64,000 bases of DNA from Cedecea davisae DSM 4568 (GCF_000412335.2 NZ_KE161030.1:1852528-1916527), one strand, 5' to 3'; positions 46,919 through 56,329 are shown, numbered from the stretch's first letter. The notes: generated by a model not told the origin, from the sequence alone. Made by a program: numbers and translations.

Positions 46919-47950
46919 TTATTTAGCCAGCAGTTCTCTGCGAATAATCTCTGCGCCAGCGCTCAGGGCATTCAGCTTGCCTCTTGCTACGTGGCGAGGC
47001 AGCGGGGCCATGCCGCAGTTGGTGGAAGGGTAGAGCTTGTCGGCATCAACGAACTGAAGCGCTTTACGCAGCGTGTCGGCAACTTCCTCTGGCGTTTCAA
47101 TGGCATGATTTGCAACGTCAATTGCGCCGACCATCACTTTTTTACCGCGGATAAGCTCAAGCAGATCCATTGGCACGCGGGAGTTGTGGCATTCCAGCGA
47201 GATGATATCGATATTCGATTTTTGCAGCTTTGGAAACGCTTCTTCATACTGGCGCCACTCTGAGCCCAGCGTTTTTTTCCAGTCCGTGTTGGCCTTAATG
47301 CCATAGCCGTAGCAAATATGTACGGCAGTCTCACATTTCAGCCCTTCAATGGCTCTTTCCAGAGTCGCAATTCCCCATTCATTCACTTCGTCAAAGAAGA
47401 CGTTGAATGCGGGTTCGTCGAACTGAATGATATCGACGCCTGCGGCTTCCAGCTCTTTGGCTTCCTGGTTGAGAATTTTGGCGAATTCCCAGGCCAGCTT
47501 TTCGCGGCTCTTATAGTGGTTATCATAGAGCGTATCTATCATCGTCATCGGGCCCGGCAGAGCCCATTTAATCGGCTGTGTGGTCAGCTTGCGTAAGAAT
47601 TTGGCATCTTCAACAAATACGGGCTTCTGGCGAGCCACGGGGCCAACGACTGTCGGGACGCTCGCATCATAGCGATTACGAATTCGGACGGTCTCGCGTT
47701 TCTCAAAATCAACGCCGCTAAGGTGTTCGATAAAGGTGGTGACAAAGTGCTGGCGCGTCTGCTCGCCGTCGCTGACGATATCAATATCCGCGAGTTGTTG
47801 CTCGTGCAGGGCTAAACGCAAAGCATCCTGTTTACCTTCAATTAATTCCTGATCCTGCAATTTCCACGGCGACCACAGAGTTTCAGGTTGTGCAAGCCAG
47901 GAAGGTTTAGGCAGGCTACCAGCAGTCGAAGTCGGTAATAATCTTTTCAT
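46919..47950 (-). CDS. mesD: MesD-type folate-independent methionine synthase (MetE catalytic-domain protein)
   Basis: A 343-residue protein equal to the C-terminal catalytic domain of MetE. The zinc ligands are visible as H211, C213, E253 and C312. It lacks the N-terminal half of MetE that helps bind methyl-tetrahydrofolate polyglutamate. Together with the upstream DUF1852 gene it matches the MesD/MesX pair, described as a folate-independent methionine synthase in bacteria such as Acinetobacter baylyi, where MesX is required and oxygen seems needed. It follows mesX by 28 bp. Methyl donor unknown. Confidence 0.85.
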   Translation of the reverse strand: MKRLLPTSTAGSLPKPSWLAQPETLWSPWKLQDQELIEGKQDALRLALHEQQLADIDIVSDGEQTRQHFVTTFIEHLSGVDFEKRETVRIRNRYDASVPTVVGPVARQKPVFVEDAKFLRKLTTQPIKWALPGPMTMIDTLYDNHYKSREKLAWEFAKILNQEAKELEAAGVDIIQFDEPAFNVFFDEVNEWGIATLERAIEGLKCETAVHICYGYGIKANTDWKKTLGSEWRQYEEAFPKLQKSNIDIISLECHNSRVPMDLLELIRGKKVMVGAIDVANHAIETPEEVADTLRKALQFVDADKLYPSTNCGMAPLPRHVARGKLNALSAGAEIIRRELLAK

Positions 47951-47978
47951 AATAAATGACCTTAATATTTTTAGTTAA

Positions 47979-48953
47979 TCAACGTGCGTAATTAGCGGAC
48001 CATTGTTCAAGTATAGTTTTATAGGGTTTTATGAAGCTCTCCTCGGTGAACTTTCCTTGCTCAATCGCTAACCGGCTACGTTCTTCTCGATCATAAACAA
48101 TTTGCGTGACTGAATGATCCAGGTGCGTCAGGTTTGGCTGGTAGTGCAGTCCTGCTGGGGAATTAGCATTATAAATTTCAGGGCGATAGATCTTCTGGAA
48201 CGTCTCCATCGTGCTGATGGTCGCAATCAGTTCAAGATCGCTATAATCGTCAAGTAAATTACCGGAAAAATAGAAAGCCAAAGGCGCGACGCTATTTTTC
48301 GGCATGAAGTAGCGAGCCTGTAGCCCCATTTTACTGAAATAGTGGTCGGTCAAAGACAGATCGTTTTGCTGATATTCAATGCCCAGAACAGGATGTCGGT
48401 TACCGGTCTGGTGATAAGTATTTTTACTTGAAACACTTAAACAAATAACAGGTTGCTTCTTAAATTTCTCTTTGTAAACACCGGACTCAACGAAGTGCTT
48501 AAAGATATTGCCATGCAGAACACCAAAGTTCTCCGGCGTGCTGAAGTCAGCTCGCTGCTTATTGTAGTCCGGTAGTAACACGCTGAAGTCATAATCACGC
48601 ACGTAAGAAGAGAAGTTATTCCCAACAATACCTTCATGGCGCTGATTAGTTTTTTTGTCAACAATGTTAGTTTTCAGTATTTCAATCGCCGGGAAAGTCT
48701 CGCCATTGCCCTGAATATCAACCTCAACGGAGATGATTTCAAGTTCAACAGAATAACGGTCCCCTTTCGGGTTGTCCCAGTGCGCCAGAGAATTGAAACG
48801 ATTGTCAATCATCGTTAAGGCATTGCGCAGGTTCTCCTGGCGTTTCTCACCTCTGGCCAGGTTAGCAAAGTTAGTTGTGATGCGCGTATTTCCCGACGGG
48901 TTATAATTCTCGTCGAAATTAATGCTCTTAATAGTAAATGCAAACTCTTTCAT
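47979..48953 (-). CDS. mesX: DUF1852 protein MesX, partner of MesD
   Basis: A 324-residue cytoplasmic protein of the DUF1852 family (FTIKSINFDENYNPSGNTR, DNRFNSLAHWDNPKGDRY, HQTGNRHPVLGIEYQQ). DUF1852 is known almost only from operons with MetE-like core proteins; its member MesX is needed for MesD to make methionine. It may be an oxygenase that generates the methyl donor, but the chemistry is not established. First gene of the minus-strand pair; AT-richer than the arn or btsT genes. Confidence 0.85.
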   Translation of the reverse strand: MKEFAFTIKSINFDENYNPSGNTRITTNFANLARGEKRQENLRNALTMIDNRFNSLAHWDNPKGDRYSVELEIISVEVDIQGNGETFPAIEILKTNIVDKKTNQRHEGIVGNNFSSYVRDYDFSVLLPDYNKQRADFSTPENFGVLHGNIFKHFVESGVYKEKFKKQPVICLSVSSKNTYHQTGNRHPVLGIEYQQNDLSLTDHYFSKMGLQARYFMPKNSVAPLAFYFSGNLLDDYSDLELIATISTMETFQKIYRPEIYNANSPAGLHYQPNLTHLDHSVTQIVYDREERSRLAIEQGKFTEESFIKPYKTILEQWSANYAR

Positions 48954-49702
48954 CGTAATCTGGCACCCTAATTTCTGATATAAAATCTGTTTTTATTTCT
49001 GGCTTCTTCAGGAATGACCACTTTTATTTTGTGGCTTCCTCTGCGGTGAACTTCACATTGTCAATAGTTAATAGCCCTGCATATCTTATGCCTGAGTCAC
49101 ACTTTGAGGAAAAGTGATTTAATTTCACAGAACATGAACGAATTTCATGATCGCTAAAGTGGCGTGGTGCAGAATTGAGACATGCGTTGAGCCTTAGTAA
49201 GATAAACCTTTTAAAATCATGCGTTTTAACGATTTTTTGGTCAGTGAAAATAACTATCAGATGGTTAAGTCCTTGTTATTTATAAGCCATTAAAGACCAC
49301 TAAACCTCCGACGTTTCTGCCCGGTAAGACCGGTCACAATCTTCCCTCAGTGCACAATCAAAAACCGGAAGACATCTGACCCGCATTAACAAAAAACAGA
49401 GCTTATTTATTGGAAACCCAAACCGAGATACTCAGCGCTCCTGCCTGATTATGCCCATCGGTATAATGGAAGCACCAGCATATATTCCGCTGCAACTGAG
49501 TTTCCAGTTATCATGTTTTAGTGATTTATAGCTAATTATTGAGGTTTCCAATAATTAACCACATTAATACTGTTGACTTGTACAGTGCTAATAGCAGAGG
49601 GTGAGGGGTAAGGAGAGAGTGGTACCTTAAAAAAGCGCCCCCAAATGGCGCCAAAACACCAGGTGAGGGCTAACCACAATGCAACTGACAAGGAGTCACA
49701 CC
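48954..49702. other. AT-rich intergenic region upstream of mesX
   Basis: About 750 bp without a credible gene; the only ORF opens in the wrong context and lacks a ribosome site. It contains an inverted repeat TAATTATTG / CAATAATTA (49533-49541, 49549-49557) and should hold the mesX promoter and that of the next gene. No MetJ box was seen. Confidence 0.45.
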
Positions 49703-50233
49703 ATGACTGGTACTGATAGTAACACATTTAGCCAACAGAAAGTCACAGGCACACAAAACCTTATAGCCGGAGATATTGCTGCCTTATTAAAAATACCCAT
49801 GGGAGCAAAAGACGATTTATTTTATGTACTGAATGTTTGCCGCCGTTGTGTCGGTGAATTAATCGAAACAGATAATCATGTTGAATATATTGCGCTGTGC
49901 GGGCGTTTGCTTGCGGGGTTCAATGTTCTGAGAGTTGTGCTGGATAATCCGCTGCCAAAATATCTTATTGAGCAATTAACAGTAGAAGAAGGGTATTCAG
50001 AAGCGCTGCGAACTGCGCTTGAAACCGAGTCCGAAACCATCTGTGACTATTGTGCCGCCTTATCCATGGTGCTGCTGAACCAGCAGCTTTCGGCGGGACA
50101 GCAGATACAGATAACCGACCTGCTGTATGAAGTGTTCATCATGTTGGATCAGGATTTAAAAGCGCCGCGCTTTGTCCGCACCAAAAAAGGGCTGGCAATG
50201 ATAGACGGTGGTATCGTTTCAGGTGTCCACTAA
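49703..50233 (+). CDS. Protein of unknown function with CxxC motifs
   Basis: A 176-residue, mostly helical, acidic protein not recognised by family. It has two CxxC pairs (C46/C49 in NVCRRCVG and C114/C117 in TICDYCAA) plus C66, which could bind a metal or be incidental. The ATG at 49703 is chosen because AAGGAG (49690-49695) is 7 bases upstream. It stands alone in an accessory region of short genes. Confidence 0.7.
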   Translation: MTGTDSNTFSQQKVTGTQNLIAGDIAALLKIPMGAKDDLFYVLNVCRRCVGELIETDNHVEYIALCGRLLAGFNVLRVVLDNPLPKYLIEQLTVEEGYSEALRTALETESETICDYCAALSMVLLNQQLSAGQQIQITDLLYEVFIMLDQDLKAPRFVRTKKGLAMIDGGIVSGVH

Positions 50234-50351
50234 GTCGTAAAGCTTCCCGCTTTCTCAGCCGGCATTGCTGAAAAGGCGGGGAAATGAAACGCGGTACGCC
50301 GTTTAATTACCGCATTTCTGGTTAAGTACCCAAAGTGAGAGGGAATTCTTT

Positions 50352-50870
50352 GTGAGCGTGCCACAAACAAAATCTGAACTACTTTTAGCAATTGATAAAA
50401 ATTTCAGTAAATTAATCAGTTATCTTAGCAAAATACCGCATGAGTTGGCCTCTGAGAAATCGATGGATGGTCACGTAAAAGGTACGGAAATGAGCGTTCG
50501 GGAGCTTGTATCGTACCTGCTGGGGTGGAATTCGCTGGTTGTGAAGTGGATAACTCAGGAGGCCAAAGGCTTGCCCGTTGATTTCCCCGAAACCGGCTAT
50601 AAGTGGAATCAACTGGGGCTTCTCGCACAAAAATTTTACTCTGATTACCGGGCGCTAAATTACGATTCATTAATTGAAGCACTTCAGGCTGAAAAAAATG
50701 AAATTGTGAAACTTATAGATGAGCGTTCTGACGACACTCTGTACGCAAAACCCTGGTATACGAAATGGACGATGGGGCGAATGATCTCATTTAACACCTC
50801 TTCGCCCTACGCAAATGCGAACGGGAGATTAAGAAAGTGGGCAAAAATTAAAGAAATCAATCTTAAATAA
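50352..50870 (+). CDS. ClbS/DfsB family four-helix-bundle protein
   Basis: A 172-residue protein that closely resembles ClbS, the colibactin self-protection protein that opens the reactive cyclopropane of the genotoxin. Shared blocks include GHVKGTEMSVRELVSYLLGW, FPETGYKWNQLG, AQKFYSDYR and the PWYTKWTMGRMISFNTSSPY motif. The start is GTG, with GAGAGGGA upstream. No colibactin (clb) genes are in the window, so it may be a resistance gene against neighbours or act on another electrophile. Confidence 0.85.
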   Translation: MSVPQTKSELLLAIDKNFSKLISYLSKIPHELASEKSMDGHVKGTEMSVRELVSYLLGWNSLVVKWITQEAKGLPVDFPETGYKWNQLGLLAQKFYSDYRALNYDSLIEALQAEKNEIVKLIDERSDDTLYAKPWYTKWTMGRMISFNTSSPYANANGRLRKWAKIKEINLK

Positions 50871-51126
50871 ATAACGAGGAAAAGATTCGCTTCTCGCTCA
50901 TAGCCGCTAGATGCGAAACGCACACAGCTAACTTTATGGTGTGTTAATAAACGGAGAGCAGGTTAAAGGTTGCCGGTTTGTTGTTCTTTTTGTTCAACTT
51001 TGCAAAGATGTATCGCACACGGCTCCAGACCAGCCACGTTATCAGGAGCAGGACCTACTCTCCACGACGCTTGCCCTGTGTACTGGAATATTGACATTAA
51101 ACTGGTTCTGCTTTGAGGGCTCCTGT

Positions 51127-51609
51127 ATGACCATCTTTCATCAACTTACGGCCACCAGTCTGGACGGCCAGCTTATCTCTATGACCGACTACGCTGGTAA
51201 GGTAGTTCTGGTCGTTAATACCGCCAGCCATTGTGGATTCACGCCACAATACGGCGGCCTTGAAGCGCTCTATAAAAAATATGCCGCCCAGGGGCTAGTG
51301 GTACTTGGTTTCCCCTGCAACCAGTTCGGCAAACAGGAACCCGGCGGCGCCGACGAAATTGCGCAGACATGCCACATTCACTACGGTGTGAGCTTCCCTA
51401 TGTTCGCGAAAGTAGAGGTGAACGGAACCGCAACGCATCCGGTGTTTCGTTATCTGAAAAACGAATTGCCCGGCGTACTGGGTGGGCGGATCAAGTGGAA
51501 CTTCACTAAATTCCTGATCGGACGCGACGGTAAACCGCTCAAGCGTTTTGCACCGTTCACCAGCCCGGCAAAAATGGAAGTCGCAATCCTTTCTGCACTT
51601 GAAAGCTAA
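51127..51609 (+). CDS. Glutathione peroxidase family thiol peroxidase
   Basis: A 160-residue GPx-like peroxidase that reduces peroxides with glutathione or thioredoxin. The peroxidatic cysteine is C36 (NTASHCGFTPQY); FPCNQFGKQEPG carries the conserved glutamine and WNFTKFL the tryptophan. The start at 51127 has GAGGG about 8 bases upstream; the frame extends 62 codons further upstream but that part has no family similarity. Related to E. coli BtuE but shorter. Confidence 0.9.
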   Translation: MTIFHQLTATSLDGQLISMTDYAGKVVLVVNTASHCGFTPQYGGLEALYKKYAAQGLVVLGFPCNQFGKQEPGGADEIAQTCHIHYGVSFPMFAKVEVNGTATHPVFRYLKNELPGVLGGRIKWNFTKFLIGRDGKPLKRFAPFTSPAKMEVAILSALES

Positions 51610-51864
51610 GTATTTCAGTAATTCGAACCCTTCGAGTTTCCAGCGCTTTCGAAAAAACTATTATCCGTGGGAGGATAACCTCCGCTGTTCGCTTGTAATC
51701 GACCTCACGGTTCTTCAGTCAAACTGCTTCGTGCCAGAAGCGGACCGTTAGCTAGTCGCAGCAGCATATTTCGGAGGCTCTTCTGGACAAATGAAAAACA
51801 TCATCACATGTAAACTCAGGCGGGATTTCAACGTTAAAGCAGTATTTTTCATTGGAGAACCCAG

Positions 51865-52251
51865 ATGTTTACTCATATGCGTATTGCCAAACCCGTCACC
51901 AATCTCGAAAGATCTTTTCTGATGTACAGCCAGGGATTGGGTCTACATAAAATTGCTGAATTCAATGATCATGACGGTTTCAATGGAATAATGTTAGGGC
52001 AGGGAGACGTAGACTGGCACATAGAGTTCACCTTTTGCCAAAACCATCCCGTTCAACCTTTGCACACTGAAGAAGATTTACTCGTTCTTTATTACTCGGA
52101 TGAAAATGAATGGGTGCAAGCCTGCGAAAGAATGATTGATGCTGGTTTCAGAGTGATAGAGTCATTCAATCCCTACTGGGACGTGAACGGAAGGACATTT
52201 GTTGACCTCGACGGATATAGGGTGGTTATCCAAAACAAGACGTGGGCGTAA
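51865..52251 (+). CDS. VOC (glyoxalase/bleomycin resistance) superfamily protein
   Basis: A 128-residue protein with paired beta-alpha-beta-beta-beta VOC modules, closest in feel to YycE-like proteins (MRIAKPVTNLERSFLMYSQGLGLHKI, DWHIEFTF, TFVDLDGYRVVIQN). Metal ligands H53 and E55 are plausible. Substrate unknown. A stand-alone gene; the 255-bp gap before it holds nothing recognisable. Confidence 0.75.
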   Translation: MFTHMRIAKPVTNLERSFLMYSQGLGLHKIAEFNDHDGFNGIMLGQGDVDWHIEFTFCQNHPVQPLHTEEDLLVLYYSDENEWVQACERMIDAGFRVIESFNPYWDVNGRTFVDLDGYRVVIQNKTWA

Positions 52252-52373
52252 TCCCAATAAATATTGCAGTGTTGCCTCCGTCCAGCTGCAGGCTAAACAT
52301 CCGCTCCTCGCTCAAACCAGACTCCATCCGCCGGGGAGCAGTCTGCTTATTACTTCACAAGCCGTTAATTTTT

Positions 52374-53414
52374 CTACAAAGGATTATTTCTAAAACGAGA
52401 GGGACGGTAACGCTCAGGGATTTCATCGTTCTTACCGTCGCGTAATTCTTCAGAAACCAGCCTTCCGATGGTAGCTGCACATGTAACCGCCGGGTGCATA
52501 ACTGCCACATAAACGCTTTTGCTCTCATCAGTAAAGCCAAGAACGGGGTACCCATCCTGCAGGACAGGGCGTTCTCCCACGGAGTATCGGGTGAGAGAGG
52601 CAGACTCTGCACCCCTGAGCCTGTTTCTTACCGATGTCTGAGCCGCGTTAGCCGTTTCCCTGACGTTGCCGTTTGTTGGGTAATCCTCAGCGGCGAATAA
52701 ATCCCCATTATGGTTATGCCGAACTTCTATATCATCACCAGCGATGAGCGTTTTGACTACGCGCCGGGGGACTGCAAAGCGCAGCAATATAGCGGGTGAT
52801 GCCAGAACCGGAACAGAGGTCCCCGCCGCCTCAGCTAACGTGGGAATGCCGGTTCCACAGGCCAACACAACGCAATCCGCCTCCAGCTTACCCCGTGAGG
52901 TCAGAACTGTTGTCATCGTACCTTCGGCCATGCAGATACCCGTAACGGTCGTTTGGTTTTGCACTACCGTCCCCATACCACAGGCCTTGTCCAGTAATAT
53001 ACGTGTCGCTTCGGCGGCATCAATGGCACCGTCTTTTGCAGCATAGCGGGCTTCAGAGGGGGGACGTAGCGACGCAGGCTCAAGGCTGGCGACCCCGGCT
53101 CTGCGGAGAAGGCTTTCGTCCGGCAGGCAGGCCTGAGGCGTTGCGCCGTATTTTAACGAACCACTCCAGTTGATCTGAAGTTCCGGTATTTGTTCTTCCA
53201 GCCTGTGCCAATCCGCAAGCGCGGCACGCCGCAGAAGCACATCGGGCGCATCATCACTCACCGCGCCAGTTAGCCAGCCAAACGCGCTGCCTGTCGCCCC
53301 TGATGCAGGCTCATTTTGCTCAATAATGGTGACGTCAAATTCAAGGCGAGCAAGATGCCAGGCGATTGAAGCACCAACGATCCCTGCACCGACGACGACG
53401 ATCCTTTTTTTCAT
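52374..53414 (-). CDS. FAD-dependent amino-acid oxidase-like protein (DAO family)
   Basis: A protein of about 346 residues with the N-terminal dinucleotide fold VVVGAGIVGASIAWHLARLEFDVTIIEQ and the C-terminal GERPVLQDGYPVLGF region of glycine oxidase/D-amino acid oxidases. It should oxidise an amine or amino acid with FAD; the substrate cannot be told. I chose the ATG at 53414 (MKKRIVVVGAG); an upstream in-frame ATG at 53456 would add 14 residues. Confidence 0.82.
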   Translation of the reverse strand: MKKRIVVVGAGIVGASIAWHLARLEFDVTIIEQNEPASGATGSAFGWLTGAVSDDAPDVLLRRAALADWHRLEEQIPELQINWSGSLKYGATPQACLPDESLLRRAGVASLEPASLRPPSEARYAAKDGAIDAAEATRILLDKACGMGTVVQNQTTVTGICMAEGTMTTVLTSRGKLEADCVVLACGTGIPTLAEAAGTSVPVLASPAILLRFAVPRRVVKTLIAGDDIEVRHNHNGDLFAAEDYPTNGNVRETANAAQTSVRNRLRGAESASLTRYSVGERPVLQDGYPVLGFTDESKSVYVAVMHPAVTCAATIGRLVSEELRDGKNDEIPERYRPSRFRNNPL

Positions 53415-53603
53415 GCTGCCCAGGGTGGCTTCCTCCCGCGTGGGTAATAGATTCATGCCATGATGCAGAAGTTATTTATTACCGACAACCTGCCAGAAAT
53501 TGCAAATACCTGGCCGGGGCCAATTCAGGCAGCCGTTTCTTCCCGCCGTTGGTATTGCGTATAATACGTCGCGATAAATTCTGACAATTACTGTGGTAAT
53601 GGT

Positions 53604-53948
53604 ATGGATCTCAATCGTTGTTGTTTTTTGCTACTGATCCTGGTGGCGCTCGGAAGTATTTTCACATCCCATCCCTTTGTTATAGGGTTGCTGCTTGTCA
53701 ACATACTGACGCTGGTGATTTACGGCGTGGACAAAATGGCAGCTCGTAAGGCGTGGCGCAGAGTGCCAGAAACAACTTTGCTGATATTCGGGGTTGTAGG
53801 TGGGTGGGGTGGAGCGCTTGTTGGGCAGCAGCTCTTTCGCCATAAAACACAGAAGCAGCCATTCAAAACATACTTCATTATCAGTATTATAGTGAATATT
53901 GTGGCGATCACGGCGGCATATCGGCTCTATCCCTTTTCCCTCTACTGA
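53604..53948 (+). CDS. DUF1294 family membrane protein
   Basis: A 114-residue protein with about four hydrophobic segments and the DUF1294 signature (LVIYGVDKMAARKAWRRVPE, VVGGWGGALVGQQLFRHKTQKQPF). Function unknown. Followed by another small membrane-protein gene on the same strand after 64 bp. Confidence 0.85.
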   Translation: MDLNRCCFLLLILVALGSIFTSHPFVIGLLLVNILTLVIYGVDKMAARKAWRRVPETTLLIFGVVGGWGGALVGQQLFRHKTQKQPFKTYFIISIIVNIVAITAAYRLYPFSLY

Positions 53949-54012
53949 GTGTAAACCTCGGCACGTTGCCCTGGCTATGGATAGCATTCCGGTTGAGTTA
54001 TGGAGAATGTGT

Positions 54013-54249
54013 ATGAATATTGGAATGGATGACTTGTCGCTGGTGGGTTTATTTGGCGGCTGTATCTACGGGGCGTATACCATCATCCGGGGAATCAAAA
54101 CCGGCGAGATTGTCACCTACATCAATCGTCGTAAGAGAACGTTCCGCCGCGGGGAGCGTTATTTTACTGCCGTTCTGGCCATACATTCACTTCTCATTGT
54201 TGCAGGGACAGGTATGGGCGGATGGCTGGTATGGCAACGTTTTACCTAG
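54013..54249 (+). CDS. Small membrane protein, unknown
   Basis: A 78-residue protein with hydrophobic segments at about 8-24 and 52-72 and a basic loop (YINRRKRTFRRGERYF) between them. The ATG at 54013 is preceded by TGGAGA at 54001. Not assigned to a family; the frame extends upstream, but the extension is hydrophilic and overlaps DUF1294. Might be co-transcribed with the DUF1294 gene. Confidence 0.6.
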   Translation: MNIGMDDLSLVGLFGGCIYGAYTIIRGIKTGEIVTYINRRKRTFRRGERYFTAVLAIHSLLIVAGTGMGGWLVWQRFT

Positions 54250-54296
54250 CCGCCTGAAGGGCTGAAGCTCTATGCAGCGAGCAGATAAAAGGGGCG

Positions 54297-54707
54297 TTAC
54301 ACAACCTCAACCAGCTCAAACTCTTCTGCCACAAGTTCCATTGCTTCATGGTATGTCCCTTCTCTTAAGAAAAACTCTTTATGGCCTTCTCTCCAGTATC
54401 TGAGGCTGAGATCGCCTTCGCCTTCTTTTCTTGCAAACTCTTCGGCTACATCGCAAAAGCGAACTATCCGCATAGCGATGGTTCTGATAACGCAGGCTGG
54501 CTCTCCTTTACCGTTAAGAACAATGCTGTAACTGCCAATCGTCGGGGATTCATCCTCATTCTGGAATGATGAGAGTGAGCAACAAGTTGCTGTTTTTATT
54601 CCCTTAACAACAAGTTCAGCCAGCTCGTCTGCCATGGCTGGAGTATCTCCAAATGGCCATGCAATCGCACCAGGATAGTTAACTTTTAAGTCGTCAATTT
54701 TGCGCAT
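54297..54707 (-). CDS. ASCH domain protein
   Basis: A 136-residue protein with the ASCH fold (AELVVKGIKTATC, GSYSIVLNGKGEPACVIRT, RYWREGHKEFF). ASCH proteins are suspected RNA-binding or RNA-processing proteins, and some hydrolyse N4-acetylcytidine. Single gene, 58 bp from the upstream small membrane protein and convergent with it. Confidence 0.85.
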   Translation of the reverse strand: MRKIDDLKVNYPGAIAWPFGDTPAMADELAELVVKGIKTATCCSLSSFQNEDESPTIGSYSIVLNGKGEPACVIRTIAMRIVRFCDVAEEFARKEGEGDLSLRYWREGHKEFFLREGTYHEAMELVAEEFELVEVV

Positions 54708-54784
54708 TGTTAAATCCCTAAGAACAATATTATTGGCTACGCAGGCAATCCCAGTAAGAGGGCAGCCAAGGTTACAGCAGCAAA

Positions 54785-54810
54785 GAAAATCCCGCTTTGG
54801 CGGGATTATG
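54785..54810 (-). terminator. Terminator of the GNAT gene
   Basis: AATCCCGC (54788-54795) pairs with GCGGGATT (54800-54807) around TTTG; on the minus strand the stem is followed by TTTTCTTTG. Confidence 0.85.
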
Positions 54811-54827
54811 TCAATGTAATGGCGTTT

Positions 54828-55304
54828 TTATTCGGCAAACTTCAGCAGTGCCTCACCATCAAGGCGATAGCGCACCCATTCTGACTGCGGCAATGCGCCA
54901 ATACTCAGGTAAAAATCAATGGCGGGCTGGTTCCAGTCCAGCACGCTCCACTCAAGGCGGCCGCACTTTCTGTTTACTGCGCACTGCGCGATGTTTTTCA
55001 GCATTGCTCTTCCCGCACCTTTGCCGCGATAATCAGGAGAAATATATAAATCCTCCATATAAATACCGCTACGCCCAAGCCAGGTGGAATAGCTGGTAAA
55101 GAATACGGCATACCCGGCGATTTTATTATCAATCTCACAAATCAATGCTTCGCTATTACTGCCTGCGCCAAAGAGGGTTTCCCGGATCTCGTCCGGGGTA
55201 GTGACGACTTCTTCCGGGGCCTTTTCATATACGGCCAGCTCAAAGATCATATCGTAAATGGCTGCTGCATCTTCCGGGCGCGCCTGGCGAATAGTTATGT
55301 TCAT
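54828..55304 (-). CDS. GNAT N-acetyltransferase (diamine acetyltransferase-like)
   Basis: A 158-residue acetyltransferase. The acetyl-CoA loop is YISPDYRGKGAGRAML, with N-terminal substrate motifs AAAIYDMIFELAVYEKAPE typical of SSAT/thialysine acetyltransferases. It likely acetylates a small amine. It ends in a good terminator and is divergent from a LysR gene. Confidence 0.85.
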   Translation of the reverse strand: MNITIRQARPEDAAAIYDMIFELAVYEKAPEEVVTTPDEIRETLFGAGSNSEALICEIDNKIAGYAVFFTSYSTWLGRSGIYMEDLYISPDYRGKGAGRAMLKNIAQCAVNRKCGRLEWSVLDWNQPAIDFYLSIGALPQSEWVRYRLDGEALLKFAE

Positions 55305-55396
55305 GAATTTCCCTGCGATTTCTTTATGATGTCGATATTGATGGCGCTAAGCATAAGGGTTATTGTCAGAAGAATTAAGTGCAATGAAATCACCCA

Positions 55397-56329
55397 ATGA
55401 TGAATATTATGCATCCAGCCCTGAGGCGTCTTGATTTAAACCTTCTGCCGGTATTTGACGCGATTTATCGCCACCGTTCCGTTCGCCGGGCGGCAGATGA
55501 ACTGGCGATGAGCACATCGGCGCTGAGCCATGCGCTGTCGCGGCTGCGTATCACCCTTGATGATCCGTTATTTTACCGGGAAGGGCATCATATGTGCCCC
55601 AGCGTGTACGCGACCCAGCTAGCGCCTTCTATTGCTTCGGCCCTGAAATTTCTTAATCAGGAACTGGCCCCGCAGCCAGAGTTTAAAGCCGCAGGCAGTA
55701 CCGAGCGTTTACAGATTGCGATAACGGACTTTACCGCATTTTGTATTTTTCCGGCCCTGATGCACAAATTGCAGCATGAAGCGCCCGGCTTGCGCTTTGA
55801 GTTACTTTATTTGCCGCACACACCGGCGCTGACGGAGCTGCTGGCGGGCGAGGTAGATCTGGCGCTAGGGTTCAGCACGCCGGACGAAATCCGGCATCCG
55901 GAACTGGAAGAAATCAGCTGGTTCGAAGATGAGTATGTCGTTATCAGCAATAAAAGCCGAACACGGCTGACGCTGGAAGATTATCTCGCCGCCAGACACC
56001 TGGTCGTCACGCCGTGGAATGAGAAGCAGGGCGTAATGGATTTGCAGCTTGAGCAAATGGGTTACACGCGGCAGATAGCAATCAAAACGCCGTCTATGCT
56101 GAGTGCGCCGTTTATTGTGGCGGAAAGTGATTTGCTAATGGCGCTCCCACGTTTTGCCGCTGAGAAACTGATGCACTCTGCGGAGATCAATGTTTTTGAC
56201 TTACCCTTCAGCGTTCCTCCGTTCGAAGTGAAGATTTATTCTCATAGCCGGAGCGGCAAGCGCGGCGCGACGTCGTGGTTAAAAACAACGCTGCAAATAC
56301 TGGCGAAGGAAGTGAATTCAGGTCGATGA
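55397..56329 (+). CDS. LysR-family transcriptional regulator
   Basis: A 310-residue LTTR with an N-terminal winged helix (RLDLNLLPVFDAIYRHRSVRRAADELAMSTSALSHALSRLR) and a substrate-binding domain from about 95. The 'DLNLL.VFDA' start resembles the NahR/SyrM/LeuO-type subgroup. Divergent from the GNAT gene, which it might regulate. Effector unknown. In-frame starts at 55397, 55400 and 55409 are all possible. Confidence 0.88.
   Translation: MMNIMHPALRRLDLNLLPVFDAIYRHRSVRRAADELAMSTSALSHALSRLRITLDDPLFYREGHHMCPSVYATQLAPSIASALKFLNQELAPQPEFKAAGSTERLQIAITDFTAFCIFPALMHKLQHEAPGLRFELLYLPHTPALTELLAGEVDLALGFSTPDEIRHPELEEISWFEDEYVVISNKSRTRLTLEDYLAARHLVVTPWNEKQGVMDLQLEQMGYTRQIAIKTPSMLSAPFIVAESDLLMALPRFAAEKLMHSAEINVFDLPFSVPPFEVKIYSHSRSGKRGATSWLKTTLQILAKEVNSGR

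Noticed and set aside
50941-51126. N-terminal 62-codon extension of the glutathione peroxidase
   Set aside because: The family N-terminus and a good ribosome site point to the internal ATG at 51127; the extension is unrelated.
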